Positions 28,606 through 37,391 of a DNA stretch of 61,307 nucleotides are shown here, piece by piece. Made by a program: the position numbers and the translations under genes. A model generated the notes under the pieces. It was not told where the DNA came from. It saw nothing but the letters and a program-made list of their open reading frames with translations, and searched no databases. This DNA is from Planctomycetaceae bacterium (GTDB taxonomy: Bacteria; Planctomycetota; Planctomycetia; Planctomycetales; Planctomycetaceae): the NCBI GenBank assembly GCA_015485495.1, contig WFTL01000145.1, positions 1 through 61,307 on the forward strand. Direction: 5' to 3'. The stretch's first letter is position 1. Each line of letters opens with the position of its first letter.

Positions 28606-28698
28606 AGACCGGGCGGGGGATCACGGAAGACAGATGACGGCCATGCGCACCGCAGGGATCCGGTCTGTGCAGCTTCCGTCCGAAAGGACCAGACCGCT

Positions 28699-29991
28699 GT
28701 GAGTGGTGTACCGGCTGCCGCATCGTCTCAGCAGGGGGCGCCGCAATCGGTTCCCGGTTCCGGTCGCAGTACAGTGCGCACCTTTCCCCGGGACTGGTGC
28801 TTCTGGTTCGTGATGTTTTCGGTGAATCTGCAGGACATTCTGGAACTGTGGGGAATCGACACGGTTTTCAAACCGTACCGCATGGCCGCTTTGGCGCTGG
28901 GCGTTCTGGGCATTCCTCATCTGTTCGTTCAGTGGTCCGTCATTCGCCGCTGGCTTCTGCCGCTGATGGCCGCTTACAGCTATGCTTTGCTGATGACATT
29001 TCTGTGGGGAGGCGTCGGCGGGCTGGTGGAATTTCTGCCGTATGCCGCGACGGCCGGCGCGCTGCTCGTCTGCACCTGCACGGTCTCCAGCCTGCGTTCG
29101 CTGGCGACCGGCTGTTATGCATACATCGCCGGTTTCTGGCTTTCCTGCCTGCTGGGACTCACATCGGAAGCCGGCCGGTTCGGCGGGCGGTTTTCCGGTC
29201 TGTTCCACAATCCGAACTATTTCGGGTACGCGGCCTGCATCTGCATCATTTTTCTGCTGAACCCTCGGCTGCGGTTTCCGGGAATTCTGCGTCTGCTGCT
29301 GGTGGGGTTCAGTTTCGTCTTTGTGTTTCTTTCCGGGTCCCGTGGATCGGCGGCGGCGGCCCTGCTGTCCGGCGGAACGCAGATCGTGAAGAACCCGCGG
29401 CTGCTCGGAGCCCTCATTTTTCTCGCAGCGGTCGCCGGTGTGGCGGGAATGATGACCGAATCCGGCCTGGAACGGTTCGAGAAAACGAATCAGTCGCTGC
29501 TGCGGCGTTACACGGCATCGGAAATCGAACGCGGCGGGACAGGACGGCTGGCTGTGGCGCTGGCGGGGCTGGAAACCGGTTACGAACGGGGATTCGTGGG
29601 AATCGGCCTGGATCAGTTTCGCAAGGGCTATTTTCAGAAGCATTTTCCCCGCATGGCCCGGCTGCGGAAGGGAAAGGGACTGGGGCTGCACAACGCTTAT
29701 ATCAGTCTTTTGACGGAATGGGGGCTTCCGGCGACGATCCTTGTGGTGGTGTCGTTCTGGCGGCTGTTTCGCGACGCCGGTCGCAGTCCCTGGTTCCGTG
29801 TGTGGATTCAGGGGTTCCTGTGGGCCACCTTTGTGATGGGACTTTCCGGCGAAGTCATGACGACGCCGCATTTCTGGCTGATGTTCGGGTTTTCCATTCA
29901 GCAGCTTCGATTCAGCCTGCTGGCTCAGACCATGGTGCGCCGACGTCAGCAGGTTCCCGTTCGTCCTGTCTGGAATCCCGCAGTCGGATGA
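28699..29991 (+). CDS. O-antigen polymerase/ligase-like membrane protein (Wzy/WaaL superfamily)
   Basis: A protein of 430 residues with about eleven hydrophobic segments. GTG start at 28699 preceded by GAAAGGA. The motif FSGLFHNPNYFGYAA (about 169-183), the GSRGSAAAALL region, and the late GLHNAYISLLTEWGLPATIL segment are characteristic of Wzy_C/WaaL proteins. It would polymerise repeat units at the periplasmic side, alongside the larger homologue at 4970. The gap of 93 bases before it contains no gene. Confidence 0.82.
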   Translation: MSGVPAAASSQQGAPQSVPGSGRSTVRTFPRDWCFWFVMFSVNLQDILELWGIDTVFKPYRMAALALGVLGIPHLFVQWSVIRRWLLPLMAAYSYALLMTFLWGGVGGLVEFLPYAATAGALLVCTCTVSSLRSLATGCYAYIAGFWLSCLLGLTSEAGRFGGRFSGLFHNPNYFGYAACICIIFLLNPRLRFPGILRLLLVGFSFVFVFLSGSRGSAAAALLSGGTQIVKNPRLLGALIFLAAVAGVAGMMTESGLERFEKTNQSLLRRYTASEIERGGTGRLAVALAGLETGYERGFVGIGLDQFRKGYFQKHFPRMARLRKGKGLGLHNAYISLLTEWGLPATILVVVSFWRLFRDAGRSPWFRVWIQGFLWATFVMGLSGEVMTTPHFWLMFGFSIQQLRFSLLAQTMVRRRQQVPVRPVWNPAVG

Positions 29992-30081
29992 TTCGGAACA
30001 GCCCAGTGGCCTCCGGCAGGATGTTCGGGACGAACGGGTGCCGAACGGCCGGCCGAAAAAGAAACGGATCTGCCGGGTAGC

Positions 30082-31998
30082 ATGTGCGGCATCTGTGGAG
30101 CGGTTCTGTCGCCGGAAGCCTTCGATGTGGAAGGCATTGTGCGGCAGATGAATGCGGCTTTGGTTCACCGCGGTCCGGATGATTCCGGTCAGTGGGACAG
30201 CGGTGAAGTCAGTGTGGCCATGCGACGTCTGTCGATCATCGACCTGGCCGGCGGACATCAGCCCATTTTCAACGAAGACGCATCACGACTGATCGTGATG
30301 AACGGGGAGATCTACAACTACCGGGAGCTGCGGGAGGAACTGATCGGCCGAGGACACCGGTTTCGGACCCGGTCGGACACGGAAGTCGTTCTGCATCTGT
30401 TCGAAGAACATGGGGAACAGACTCCCAGGTATCTGCAGGGAATGTTCGTCTTCTGCGTTGTCGACACGCGGGACCGATCCCTGTTTCTGGCCCGGGATCG
30501 GTTTGGTGAGAAACCGCTGTTCTACTGGCAGGACGCCGGTCATCTGGCGTTTTCCAGTGAGCTGGCCAGTCTGCTGGAATGTCCGGCTGTTCCGCGGGCC
30601 CTGTGTGCGGAAGCACTGCCGCACTATCTGCAGCAGCGTCTGGTTCCGTGTCCGCTGACCATGTTTCGCGATGTCCATCAGCTGCCTCCGGGCCACTCTC
30701 TGCGGTGGTCGGAGGGCCAGGCGGACATCCGACCGTATTTCCATTACCGGGCCTGTCCGGATGACAGTCTGGATGAGCGTTCTGCGGCCGACATGGTGCG
30801 GACGGCATTATGCGCCGCCGTCCGTCGTCAGCGAATCAGCGATGTTCCGGTCGGTGCGTTTCTTTCCGGGGGAATCGATTCCAGCACGGTGGTGGCAGCG
30901 CTGCAGAGAGAATCGACGAAGAAAATTCCCACGTTCACGGCCCGTTTCGAAAACGCCGCCTACGACGAAAGCCCCATCGCCCGTAAAGTGGCTGAGCATC
31001 TGGGGACCGACCATCATGAGTTCGTCATTCCCAGCCGCGGTTTCGATGAGGAAGATCTGCTGCGGGTGATTCGGCACGCCGGGCAGCCGTTTGCCGATTC
31101 CTCGGCGATTCCCACGTACTACATCAGTCGGCAGATCCGTGATGCTGTCACGGTGTGTCTTTCCGGAGACGGCGGCGATGAGATGTTTGCAGGATACACG
31201 TATTTCCGGGACTGCCTGAAAGTCGATGAACTGGCATCCTGGGCACCGCGAGCGGTGTTCCGCGGAATCGGTCGTCTGGGCCGCCTGGCCGGACGGCTGC
31301 CGGGACTGAAACACGCATCGCGGCTGCGTCAGGTCGTCCAGGCAGCCGATCTGGCGAGTCGGCCTTACGGGGATCGTTTTCTGGGAATGGCGCCGCTGTT
31401 CGATCGATTCGAACTGCGGAAGCTGCTGCAGCATCCGCAGGGGAATGGTTCTGGACAGGCGGACGATCCGTTCGGCCCGTATCGGGATCCGGCCGGGTTT
31501 CCCACGCGGCTGCGGCAGCTCATGGCCCTGCGTGTCGGATTTCATCTGTCGGAAGACATGCTGGTAAAGGTGGACCGGATGAGCATGGCGACGTCTCTGG
31601 AAGTGCGGGCGCCGATGCTGGATGTCGCGGTCAGCGAGGTGGCGGCCCGCATGCCCGACCGTCTGCTCATTCGCGACGGCATCACGAAATTCATCCTGCG
31701 GGAAGCGGCCCGCCCGTGGCTTCCCGACGAAGTGTTTTCTCATCCGAAATGGGGATTTTCGATACCGCTGCACGACTATCAGAACGAAGCGTATCGCCGC
31801 ATGTGCCATGATCTTGTTCTGAGCGACACGTCGCTGACGTGTCGGCTGTTCAGCCGGCGGTATCTGCACCGAATCGTTCAGCGCGGACTCACCCGACGCC
31901 GGGATGCGGCCGATGTGTCCGTGTTCCGGGCGACGCATCAGGTCTGGGCGCTGCTGCAGCTGGCGGCCTGGGCGGATCATTTTGGAGTGACGCTTTGA
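30082..31998 (+). CDS. Asparagine synthase (glutamine-hydrolysing) family amidotransferase
   Basis: A protein of 638 residues. Cys2 after the initiator Met is the glutaminase nucleophile (MCGICG); RGPDDSG, RLSIIDL and VMNGEIYNYRELR complete the class II amidotransferase domain (1-200). The synthase domain has the ATP pyrophosphatase loop FLSGGIDSS near residue 260 and LSGDGGDEMFAGY near 360. In exopolysaccharide loci such proteins are often thought to amidate uronic acids or other carboxylates of the glycan rather than to make free asparagine. That role is inferred from context. It shares one base with the following glycosyltransferase. Confidence 0.9.
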   Translation: MCGICGAVLSPEAFDVEGIVRQMNAALVHRGPDDSGQWDSGEVSVAMRRLSIIDLAGGHQPIFNEDASRLIVMNGEIYNYRELREELIGRGHRFRTRSDTEVVLHLFEEHGEQTPRYLQGMFVFCVVDTRDRSLFLARDRFGEKPLFYWQDAGHLAFSSELASLLECPAVPRALCAEALPHYLQQRLVPCPLTMFRDVHQLPPGHSLRWSEGQADIRPYFHYRACPDDSLDERSAADMVRTALCAAVRRQRISDVPVGAFLSGGIDSSTVVAALQRESTKKIPTFTARFENAAYDESPIARKVAEHLGTDHHEFVIPSRGFDEEDLLRVIRHAGQPFADSSAIPTYYISRQIRDAVTVCLSGDGGDEMFAGYTYFRDCLKVDELASWAPRAVFRGIGRLGRLAGRLPGLKHASRLRQVVQAADLASRPYGDRFLGMAPLFDRFELRKLLQHPQGNGSGQADDPFGPYRDPAGFPTRLRQLMALRVGFHLSEDMLVKVDRMSMATSLEVRAPMLDVAVSEVAARMPDRLLIRDGITKFILREAARPWLPDEVFSHPKWGFSIPLHDYQNEAYRRMCHDLVLSDTSLTCRLFSRRYLHRIVQRGLTRRRDAADVSVFRATHQVWALLQLAAWADHFGVTL

Positions 31999-33242
31999 TG
32001 CGTTCGTCATCGGGCGTGCGGCGCGCTCTGTTCGTCGGCGGGTTTTCCGTTGGGAAGGATGGAACGGAAGGCGGGCAGGTGTACGCCTGCCGGTCGCTGG
32101 TGGCCAGTCCGCTGTCGGATCTGGTCGAATGGAAGATCGTCGATTCGACACAGCGCTCACTGCCTCCTCCGCCGCTTCCGGTGCGCATCTTCGATGCGGC
32201 CTGGCGTCTGCTGCAGTGTGTCTGGCATCTGCTGTTTTCCCGCGTGCAGACTGTTCTGGTGTTCACGAATTTTTCCTGGCTGAGCATTCTGGAAAAGGGG
32301 CTCGTTCTGGCAGCCGCGTCGGGTCTCAGAAAGCACACCGTGGTGAGTTTCCGGTCGTTTCCGCTGCTGCCGGGCCGGGCCGTCGGACCGTACGTGCGCT
32401 TCGTGCGTTCCGTCTGTCGCCGCTGCGATCGAATCATCTGTCAGAGTCAGCGGGCCGCCGACGAAATCGTCCGTTTGTTCGATGTCGATCGTCGACGGAT
32501 CGTGGTCATTCCCAACTGGATCGACACGAGCCGGTACGATGCGGTGTGCGGCCGCCGGTCCGAAGCCGACGGGCGGCAGGATGGCGATCCGGTGCGGATT
32601 CTGTACGTCGGCTGGATGCGCGACATCAAGGGGGTGCAGTTTCTGATTCCGGCCGTCGCCCGACTGCTGCGCACGCATCCAGATGTCCGGCTGACTCTGT
32701 GCGGAGGCGGTGGACTTCTGGAAGAACTGAAACAGCGGGCCCGTGAACTGAACATTTCCCATTGTGTTGATTTCCGCGGCTGGGTGGAAAACGATGCCGT
32801 CCGCTCCCTGATGGCGGAATCCGACCTTCTGGTCCTTCCGTCTCTGGCAGAAGGCATGCCGAATGCCATCATTCAGGCGATGGCCTGCGGCCTTCCGGTC
32901 GTGTCGACTCGTGTCACCAGCATTCCGGAAATCGTGAAGCACGGGGAAAACGGAATTCTTGTGGAACCGGCTTCTGTGGAATCGCTGTGTGAGGGGCTGA
33001 AGACGCTTGTGGAATCTCCTGAACGACGGCGTCAGATGGCGGAAAACAACCGGGTGCGTGCCCGCCGGCGGCACGACATTTCATCGGCCTGGCGGCGGGT
33101 GGCCAATGCCCTGAACCTGGAAGTCGGCTCAGCAGGAACAGACAGCCCGCATTCCGGCGATGCCGTGGCAGCGCCGCTGAGCGGTGCTGAGCGGTCATCA
33201 GAGACGACAGCCCCGAAAGAAACGGCTGACACAGACACGTGA
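31998..33242 (+). CDS. Glycosyltransferase family 4 protein
   Basis: A protein of 414 residues; I use the ATG at 31998, which shares its A with the upstream stop (TGATG). It has a Gly-rich N-terminal loop (GGFSVGKDGTEGGQV), VVIPNWIDTSRYD, ILYVGWMRDIKGVQFLIPAV, CGGGGLLEELK, the ESDLLVLPSLAEGMPNAIIQAMACGLPVVST donor site with its E-x7-E-like arrangement, and GILVEP. It is a retaining GT-B enzyme working on lipid-linked intermediates. Overlaps the next gene as GTGA. Confidence 0.9.
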   Translation: MRSSSGVRRALFVGGFSVGKDGTEGGQVYACRSLVASPLSDLVEWKIVDSTQRSLPPPPLPVRIFDAAWRLLQCVWHLLFSRVQTVLVFTNFSWLSILEKGLVLAAASGLRKHTVVSFRSFPLLPGRAVGPYVRFVRSVCRRCDRIICQSQRAADEIVRLFDVDRRRIVVIPNWIDTSRYDAVCGRRSEADGRQDGDPVRILYVGWMRDIKGVQFLIPAVARLLRTHPDVRLTLCGGGGLLEELKQRARELNISHCVDFRGWVENDAVRSLMAESDLLVLPSLAEGMPNAIIQAMACGLPVVSTRVTSIPEIVKHGENGILVEPASVESLCEGLKTLVESPERRRQMAENNRVRARRRHDISSAWRRVANALNLEVGSAGTDSPHSGDAVAAPLSGAERSSETTAPKETADTDT

Positions 33243-35413
33243 AACAGGTCATTCAGAACATTCGAAACGGTCGACTGACGGTGGGAACGGTACCGGCACC
33301 GACGGCCGGTGACGGGGAAGTGCTGATTGCCAGCCAGGCGTCACTGGTTTCGGCCGGGACGGAAAAAATGGTCCTGGATCTGGCGAAGAAATCCCTGCTG
33401 GGCAAAGCCCGGGAACGTCCGGATCAGGTGCGGCGGGTTCTGGAAAAGGTGCGCAGTGAAGGCCTGATGAACACGATTCGTCAGGTCCGCAGAAAACTGG
33501 ACGAACCGATGACCATGGGCTACAGCTCCGCGGGCGTGGTGGTGGCCTGTGGACGGGGTGTGCAGCATTTCAAACCGGGGGACCGTGTGGCATCCAACGG
33601 TCCGCATGCGGAAGTGGTTTCGGTTCCCGTGAATCTGTGTGCCCGGGTGCCGGACGGCGTGTCCTTCGATCACGCGTGTTTCGCCGTGCTGGGCAGCATC
33701 GCCATGCAGGGGCTGCGGCTGACGCACTGCCAGCTCGGGGAAACAGTGTTCGTCATTGGTCTGGGACTGGTCGGACAGCTCACGGTGGCCCTGGCTGCCG
33801 CGGCAGGACTGCGGGTGATCGGAACCGATCCGGATGCGTCCCGCTGTGAACTGGCCTGTCGCATGGGAGCGGAAACGGCCTCACCCGGGATCAGCGGTGC
33901 AGCGGTCGAGCAGCGGACCGGCGGACTGGGCGCCGACGCGGTTGTCATCACGGCCAGCACGTCGTCGAACGAACCGATGGACACCGCGGCGGCCGCGGTC
34001 CGGCAGAAGGGACGAGTCGTTCTGGTGGGAGTGGTCGGGCTGGAAATCGACCGCCGTCCGTTCTACTTCAAGGAAGCGGAGTTCGTGGTGTCGTGTTCGT
34101 ACGGTCCGGGGCGATACGATCCGTCGTACGAAGAACAGGGGCACGACTATCCGGCCGCCTGGGTGCGGTGGACGGAGCAGCGCAACATTCAGGCTGTTCT
34201 GGATCTGATCGGTTCCGGCCGAATCGATGTGGCCCCTCTGATTTCTCATCGCTTTCCGATCGACCAGGCGCCTGAGGCCTACGAACTGATTCATTCCGGG
34301 CAGGAACCGTTTCTGGGAGTGGTTCTGCAGTATCCGCAGGTGCGCAGCACGGCCATGGACCAGCCGGTGCGGACGGTGACGCTGCATCCCCGGCCGGCTG
34401 AAGACGGCGGCATCCGCATCGGGGTTCTGGGAGCCGGAAATTTCGCCCGGATGGTGATGCTGCCGGCCATCAGGAACTGCGATACATTTCGGCCGGTGTC
34501 CATCTGCACAGCCCGGGGACTCACCGGGACGCACGAAGGAACCGTTTCGGGGTTCGAACGGTCGACAACGGATGAGGACGACATTTTTTCGGACGAGTCG
34601 ATCAATACGGTGTTTTCTCTGACCCGTCACGACCACCATGCGTCTCATGTGCTGCGGGCGATTGCGGCGGGGAAGAACATTTTCGTCGAAAAGCCGCTGT
34701 GTCTGACAGCCGAAGAACTGTTGCAGATCGATGCGGCCGTGATGCAGGCTGGCGACACCTGTCCACTCATCATGACGGGATTCAATCGCCGCTTCGCTCC
34801 GGCTGCCGGCCGCGTGCGGGATTTCTTTCGGGACGTTTCGGATCCGCTGACGGTTTTCTATCGCTTCAATGCGGGACCGCTGCCGGCCGACCACTGGACT
34901 CAGGACGAACATATCGGCGGCGGGCGGATCATCGGCGAAGCCTGCCATGCGATCGACCTGGCAACCTGGCTGACCGGATCGCTTCCGATTCGTGTGTTCG
35001 CGGAATCCGTCGCGATGACCGACCCCGGGCGCGTGTCCGATGACCAGTGTTTCATCACGCTGCGGCACGCGAATGGAAGTGTGAGCTGTGTGGGATACAC
35101 GTCCGGGGGGGACAAAGGATATTCGAAGGAACGTGTGGAGGTGTTTGGCGGCGGACGGGTGGCGGTCATCGACGATTTTCGCCGTGTGGAACTGTCGCAG
35201 GGAGGCCGGCTGAAAACAGAGACGATGACCCAGGACAAAGGCCATCAGGAAGAAGTGCGGGCACTGGCACGGGCCGTCGCCGACGGCCGTCCGTCGCCGA
35301 TTTCCTGGGATGAGATGCGGGCGGTCAGTGCGGCGGCGATTGCGGCCGTACGGTCACTGCGCGAAGGGGTTCCCGTGGATCTGACCACGTCATCGAACGG
35401 TGCGGTCTCGTGA
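33239..35413 (+). CDS. Bi-domain oxidoreductase: medium-chain dehydrogenase fused to Gfo/Idh/MocA
   Basis: A protein of 724 residues. Residues 1-370 resemble zinc-type alcohol dehydrogenases (GYSSAGVVVACG, GDRVASNGPHAEVV, VFVIGLGLVGQLTVALAAAAG). Residues 385-700 are a Gfo/Idh/MocA domain (IRIGVLGAGNFARMVMLPAI, the EKP motif in FVEKPLCLT, and GRIIGEACHAIDLATWL). This fusion occurs in exopolysaccharide loci beside heparinase II/III-like and WbuB-like genes, as here. It probably oxidises or reduces a nucleotide-sugar or a sugar on the glycan; no member has a function that I know for certain. GTGA overlaps at both ends. Confidence 0.88.
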   Translation: MKQVIQNIRNGRLTVGTVPAPTAGDGEVLIASQASLVSAGTEKMVLDLAKKSLLGKARERPDQVRRVLEKVRSEGLMNTIRQVRRKLDEPMTMGYSSAGVVVACGRGVQHFKPGDRVASNGPHAEVVSVPVNLCARVPDGVSFDHACFAVLGSIAMQGLRLTHCQLGETVFVIGLGLVGQLTVALAAAAGLRVIGTDPDASRCELACRMGAETASPGISGAAVEQRTGGLGADAVVITASTSSNEPMDTAAAAVRQKGRVVLVGVVGLEIDRRPFYFKEAEFVVSCSYGPGRYDPSYEEQGHDYPAAWVRWTEQRNIQAVLDLIGSGRIDVAPLISHRFPIDQAPEAYELIHSGQEPFLGVVLQYPQVRSTAMDQPVRTVTLHPRPAEDGGIRIGVLGAGNFARMVMLPAIRNCDTFRPVSICTARGLTGTHEGTVSGFERSTTDEDDIFSDESINTVFSLTRHDHHASHVLRAIAAGKNIFVEKPLCLTAEELLQIDAAVMQAGDTCPLIMTGFNRRFAPAAGRVRDFFRDVSDPLTVFYRFNAGPLPADHWTQDEHIGGGRIIGEACHAIDLATWLTGSLPIRVFAESVAMTDPGRVSDDQCFITLRHANGSVSCVGYTSGGDKGYSKERVEVFGGGRVAVIDDFRRVELSQGGRLKTETMTQDKGHQEEVRALARAVADGRPSPISWDEMRAVSAAAIAAVRSLREGVPVDLTTSSNGAVS

Positions 35414-36603
35414 CGGAAAACCGGCTTGTGGAAGACGTTCTGCGTCGGCTGTCGGGCTTTTTCAGGGACACGCCGCGGCCGGTGCTGCTGCACGCGCCGT
35501 CGATTCCGTCGTCTGCGTGGACCCTGGTCAAAGACTGTCTGGACACCGGATGGATTTCGTCGGCCGGCAGCTATGTGACTCAGTTCGAAAACGATCTGGC
35601 AACAGTCACCGGAGCGCGCCGGGTCGTGGCCACTGTGAACGGCACAGCCGCCCTGCAGGTCGCTTTGACGCTGTGTGGAGTGTGTCCGGGAGACGAAGTG
35701 CTGATTCCGTCGCTGACGTTCGTGGCCACGGCGAATGCCGTTCGTCACTGCGGCGGCATTCCCCATCTGGTGGATGTGGAGCCGCGGCGGCTGGGAGTCG
35801 ACGCGGATCGTCTGGATGACCATCTGTCCGGCATCCTGAAACACACGCCCGCAGGGCCGGTCAGCCGGCAGACCGGCCGACCGGTACGGGTTCTGTGTGT
35901 CATGCACTGTCTGGGTCATCCGGCCGACCTGGATGCTCTGGAGGACGTGTGCCGGCGTCATCATCTTGTTCTTGTGGAAGATGCGGCGGAATCGCTGGGA
36001 TCCTGGTACAAAGACGAGCACACCGGATGCCGGGGCCGAATGGCGGCAGTGAGTTTCAACGGCAACAAGATCATTTCCACAGGCGGCGGCGGCGCTCTTC
36101 TGACGAATGATGACGACCTGGCCGATCGGGCACGTCATCTGACGTCGACCGGAAAGGTGCCGCATCCATGGGAGTTCATCCACGATCAGGTCGCATGGAA
36201 CTACCGGATGCCCAACATCAATGCGGCTCTGGGATGCGCTCAGCTCGAACTGCTGCCGCGTCTGCTGAGTGCCAAGCGGGCTCTGGCAGACCGATACCGT
36301 CTGCTGTTTGCAGACTGCGACGGGGTGACATTTCTGACAGAACCTCCGGAATGCCGCAGCAATTACTGGCTGAATGCGATTCTGCTGAGCGAATCGGCCG
36401 CGGATCAGCGGGATGAGCTGCTGAGAAGACTCAACGAATCCGGCATTCAGGCCCGCCCTTTGTGGCATCCCATGCATCGGCTGCCGATGTATGCCGACTG
36501 TCCGCGGGCGGATCTGGAGGTGACAGAGGATCTGTGCCGGCGAATCATCAACATTCCCAGTTCCGCTCACCTGGCTCCGGACTGGAAAACGGAATCCGTA
36601 TGA
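35410..36603 (+). CDS. PLP-dependent sugar aminotransferase, LegC/PglE-like (DegT/DnrJ/EryC1/StrS family)
   Basis: A protein of 397 residues; GTG at 35410 overlaps the upstream stop. It has WISSAGSYVTQFEN, the GTAALQVALTL motif, VEDAAESLGS with the PLP-ring Asp, and the Schiff-base Lys220 in SFNGNKIISTGGGGALL. The C-terminal ARPLWHPMHRLPMY segment and the N-terminal extension fit the LegC group. It should convert UDP-4-keto-6-deoxy-HexNAc to the 4-amino sugar. The acetyltransferase and the dehydratase acting around it are the next two genes. Confidence 0.88.
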   Translation: MTENRLVEDVLRRLSGFFRDTPRPVLLHAPSIPSSAWTLVKDCLDTGWISSAGSYVTQFENDLATVTGARRVVATVNGTAALQVALTLCGVCPGDEVLIPSLTFVATANAVRHCGGIPHLVDVEPRRLGVDADRLDDHLSGILKHTPAGPVSRQTGRPVRVLCVMHCLGHPADLDALEDVCRRHHLVLVEDAAESLGSWYKDEHTGCRGRMAAVSFNGNKIISTGGGGALLTNDDDLADRARHLTSTGKVPHPWEFIHDQVAWNYRMPNINAALGCAQLELLPRLLSAKRALADRYRLLFADCDGVTFLTEPPECRSNYWLNAILLSESAADQRDELLRRLNESGIQARPLWHPMHRLPMYADCPRADLEVTEDLCRRIINIPSSAHLAPDWKTESV

Positions 36604-36676
36604 CGCTGTGTTCCGGCCGACATCGGTTTCGGTCTGCCCGGAGCGATGTATTCCGCACGGGGGCTGTGAGATCTTC

Positions 36677-37339
36677 ATGACGTTCGATGATGTTCTTCGA
36701 CTGGCGGTGATCGGAGCCGGAGGCCACGGGCGCGTCGTTCTGCACACGGCACGCAGTGCCGGCATCGACGTGGTGCGGCTGACCGATCGCCGACCGGAAC
36801 GGTTTCCGGACGGACTGGACGGCTGTCCGGTGTGTTCGGATGAGGAGCTGCTGGAGGAGTTTTCGCCCCGGGAGATCCGTCTGGCGCTGGGCGTGGGTTC
36901 CACAGGACCGATCGGAAGCGGACACGTGCGACGTGCCATCGTGAATCGGCTGATGGCTGCCGGATACGTGTTTCCGCCGCTCATTCATGCAGCCGCCTGG
37001 GTGGCCGAATCGGCGTCGCTGGGGCAGGGCGTGCAGATTCATGCCGGGGCGGTCGTCCAGCCCGGTTCGGTGATTGGTGATTTTTCCATCATCAACACCG
37101 GAGCGCGCGTGGATCACGACTGCCGGCTGGGATCCTGGGTCCACGCGGCTCCTGGAGCGACGCTGTCCGGTGATGTGGAGATTCGGGAAGGAACGCACGT
37201 GGGAACCGGGGCATCCGTGATCCAGGGAGTTCGCATCGGTCGGGAATGCCTGATTGCCGCCGGCGCCGTGGTGGTGAACAGTGTGGGTGACGAAGAAACG
37301 GTGGCGGGCGTTCCGGCCCGTCCTTTGACACGGGGCTGA
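36677..37339 (+). CDS. NeuD/PglD family sugar N- or O-acetyltransferase
   Basis: A protein of 220 residues, ATG at 36677. It has the N-terminal PglD-type Rossmann-like domain (LAVIGAGGHGRVVL, about 10-23) followed by a left-handed beta-helix with hexapeptide repeats. The catalytic-type His147-Asp148 (ARVDHDCRLG) and the HAAPGATLSGDV segment match PglD/NeuD. Between a LegC/PglE-like aminotransferase and a LegB/PglF-like dehydratase it most likely acetylates the 4-amino group of UDP-4-amino-4,6-dideoxy-GlcNAc. O-acetylation of the nonulosonate (NeuD role) is the alternative. Confidence 0.85.
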   Translation: MTFDDVLRLAVIGAGGHGRVVLHTARSAGIDVVRLTDRRPERFPDGLDGCPVCSDEELLEEFSPREIRLALGVGSTGPIGSGHVRRAIVNRLMAAGYVFPPLIHAAAWVAESASLGQGVQIHAGAVVQPGSVIGDFSIINTGARVDHDCRLGSWVHAAPGATLSGDVEIREGTHVGTGASVIQGVRIGRECLIAAGAVVVNSVGDEETVAGVPARPLTRG

Positions 37340-37391
37340 ACGGCCCGCTGAAAGGGTGCGGCCGAAAGAAAACGACCACGGGGAGGATCTG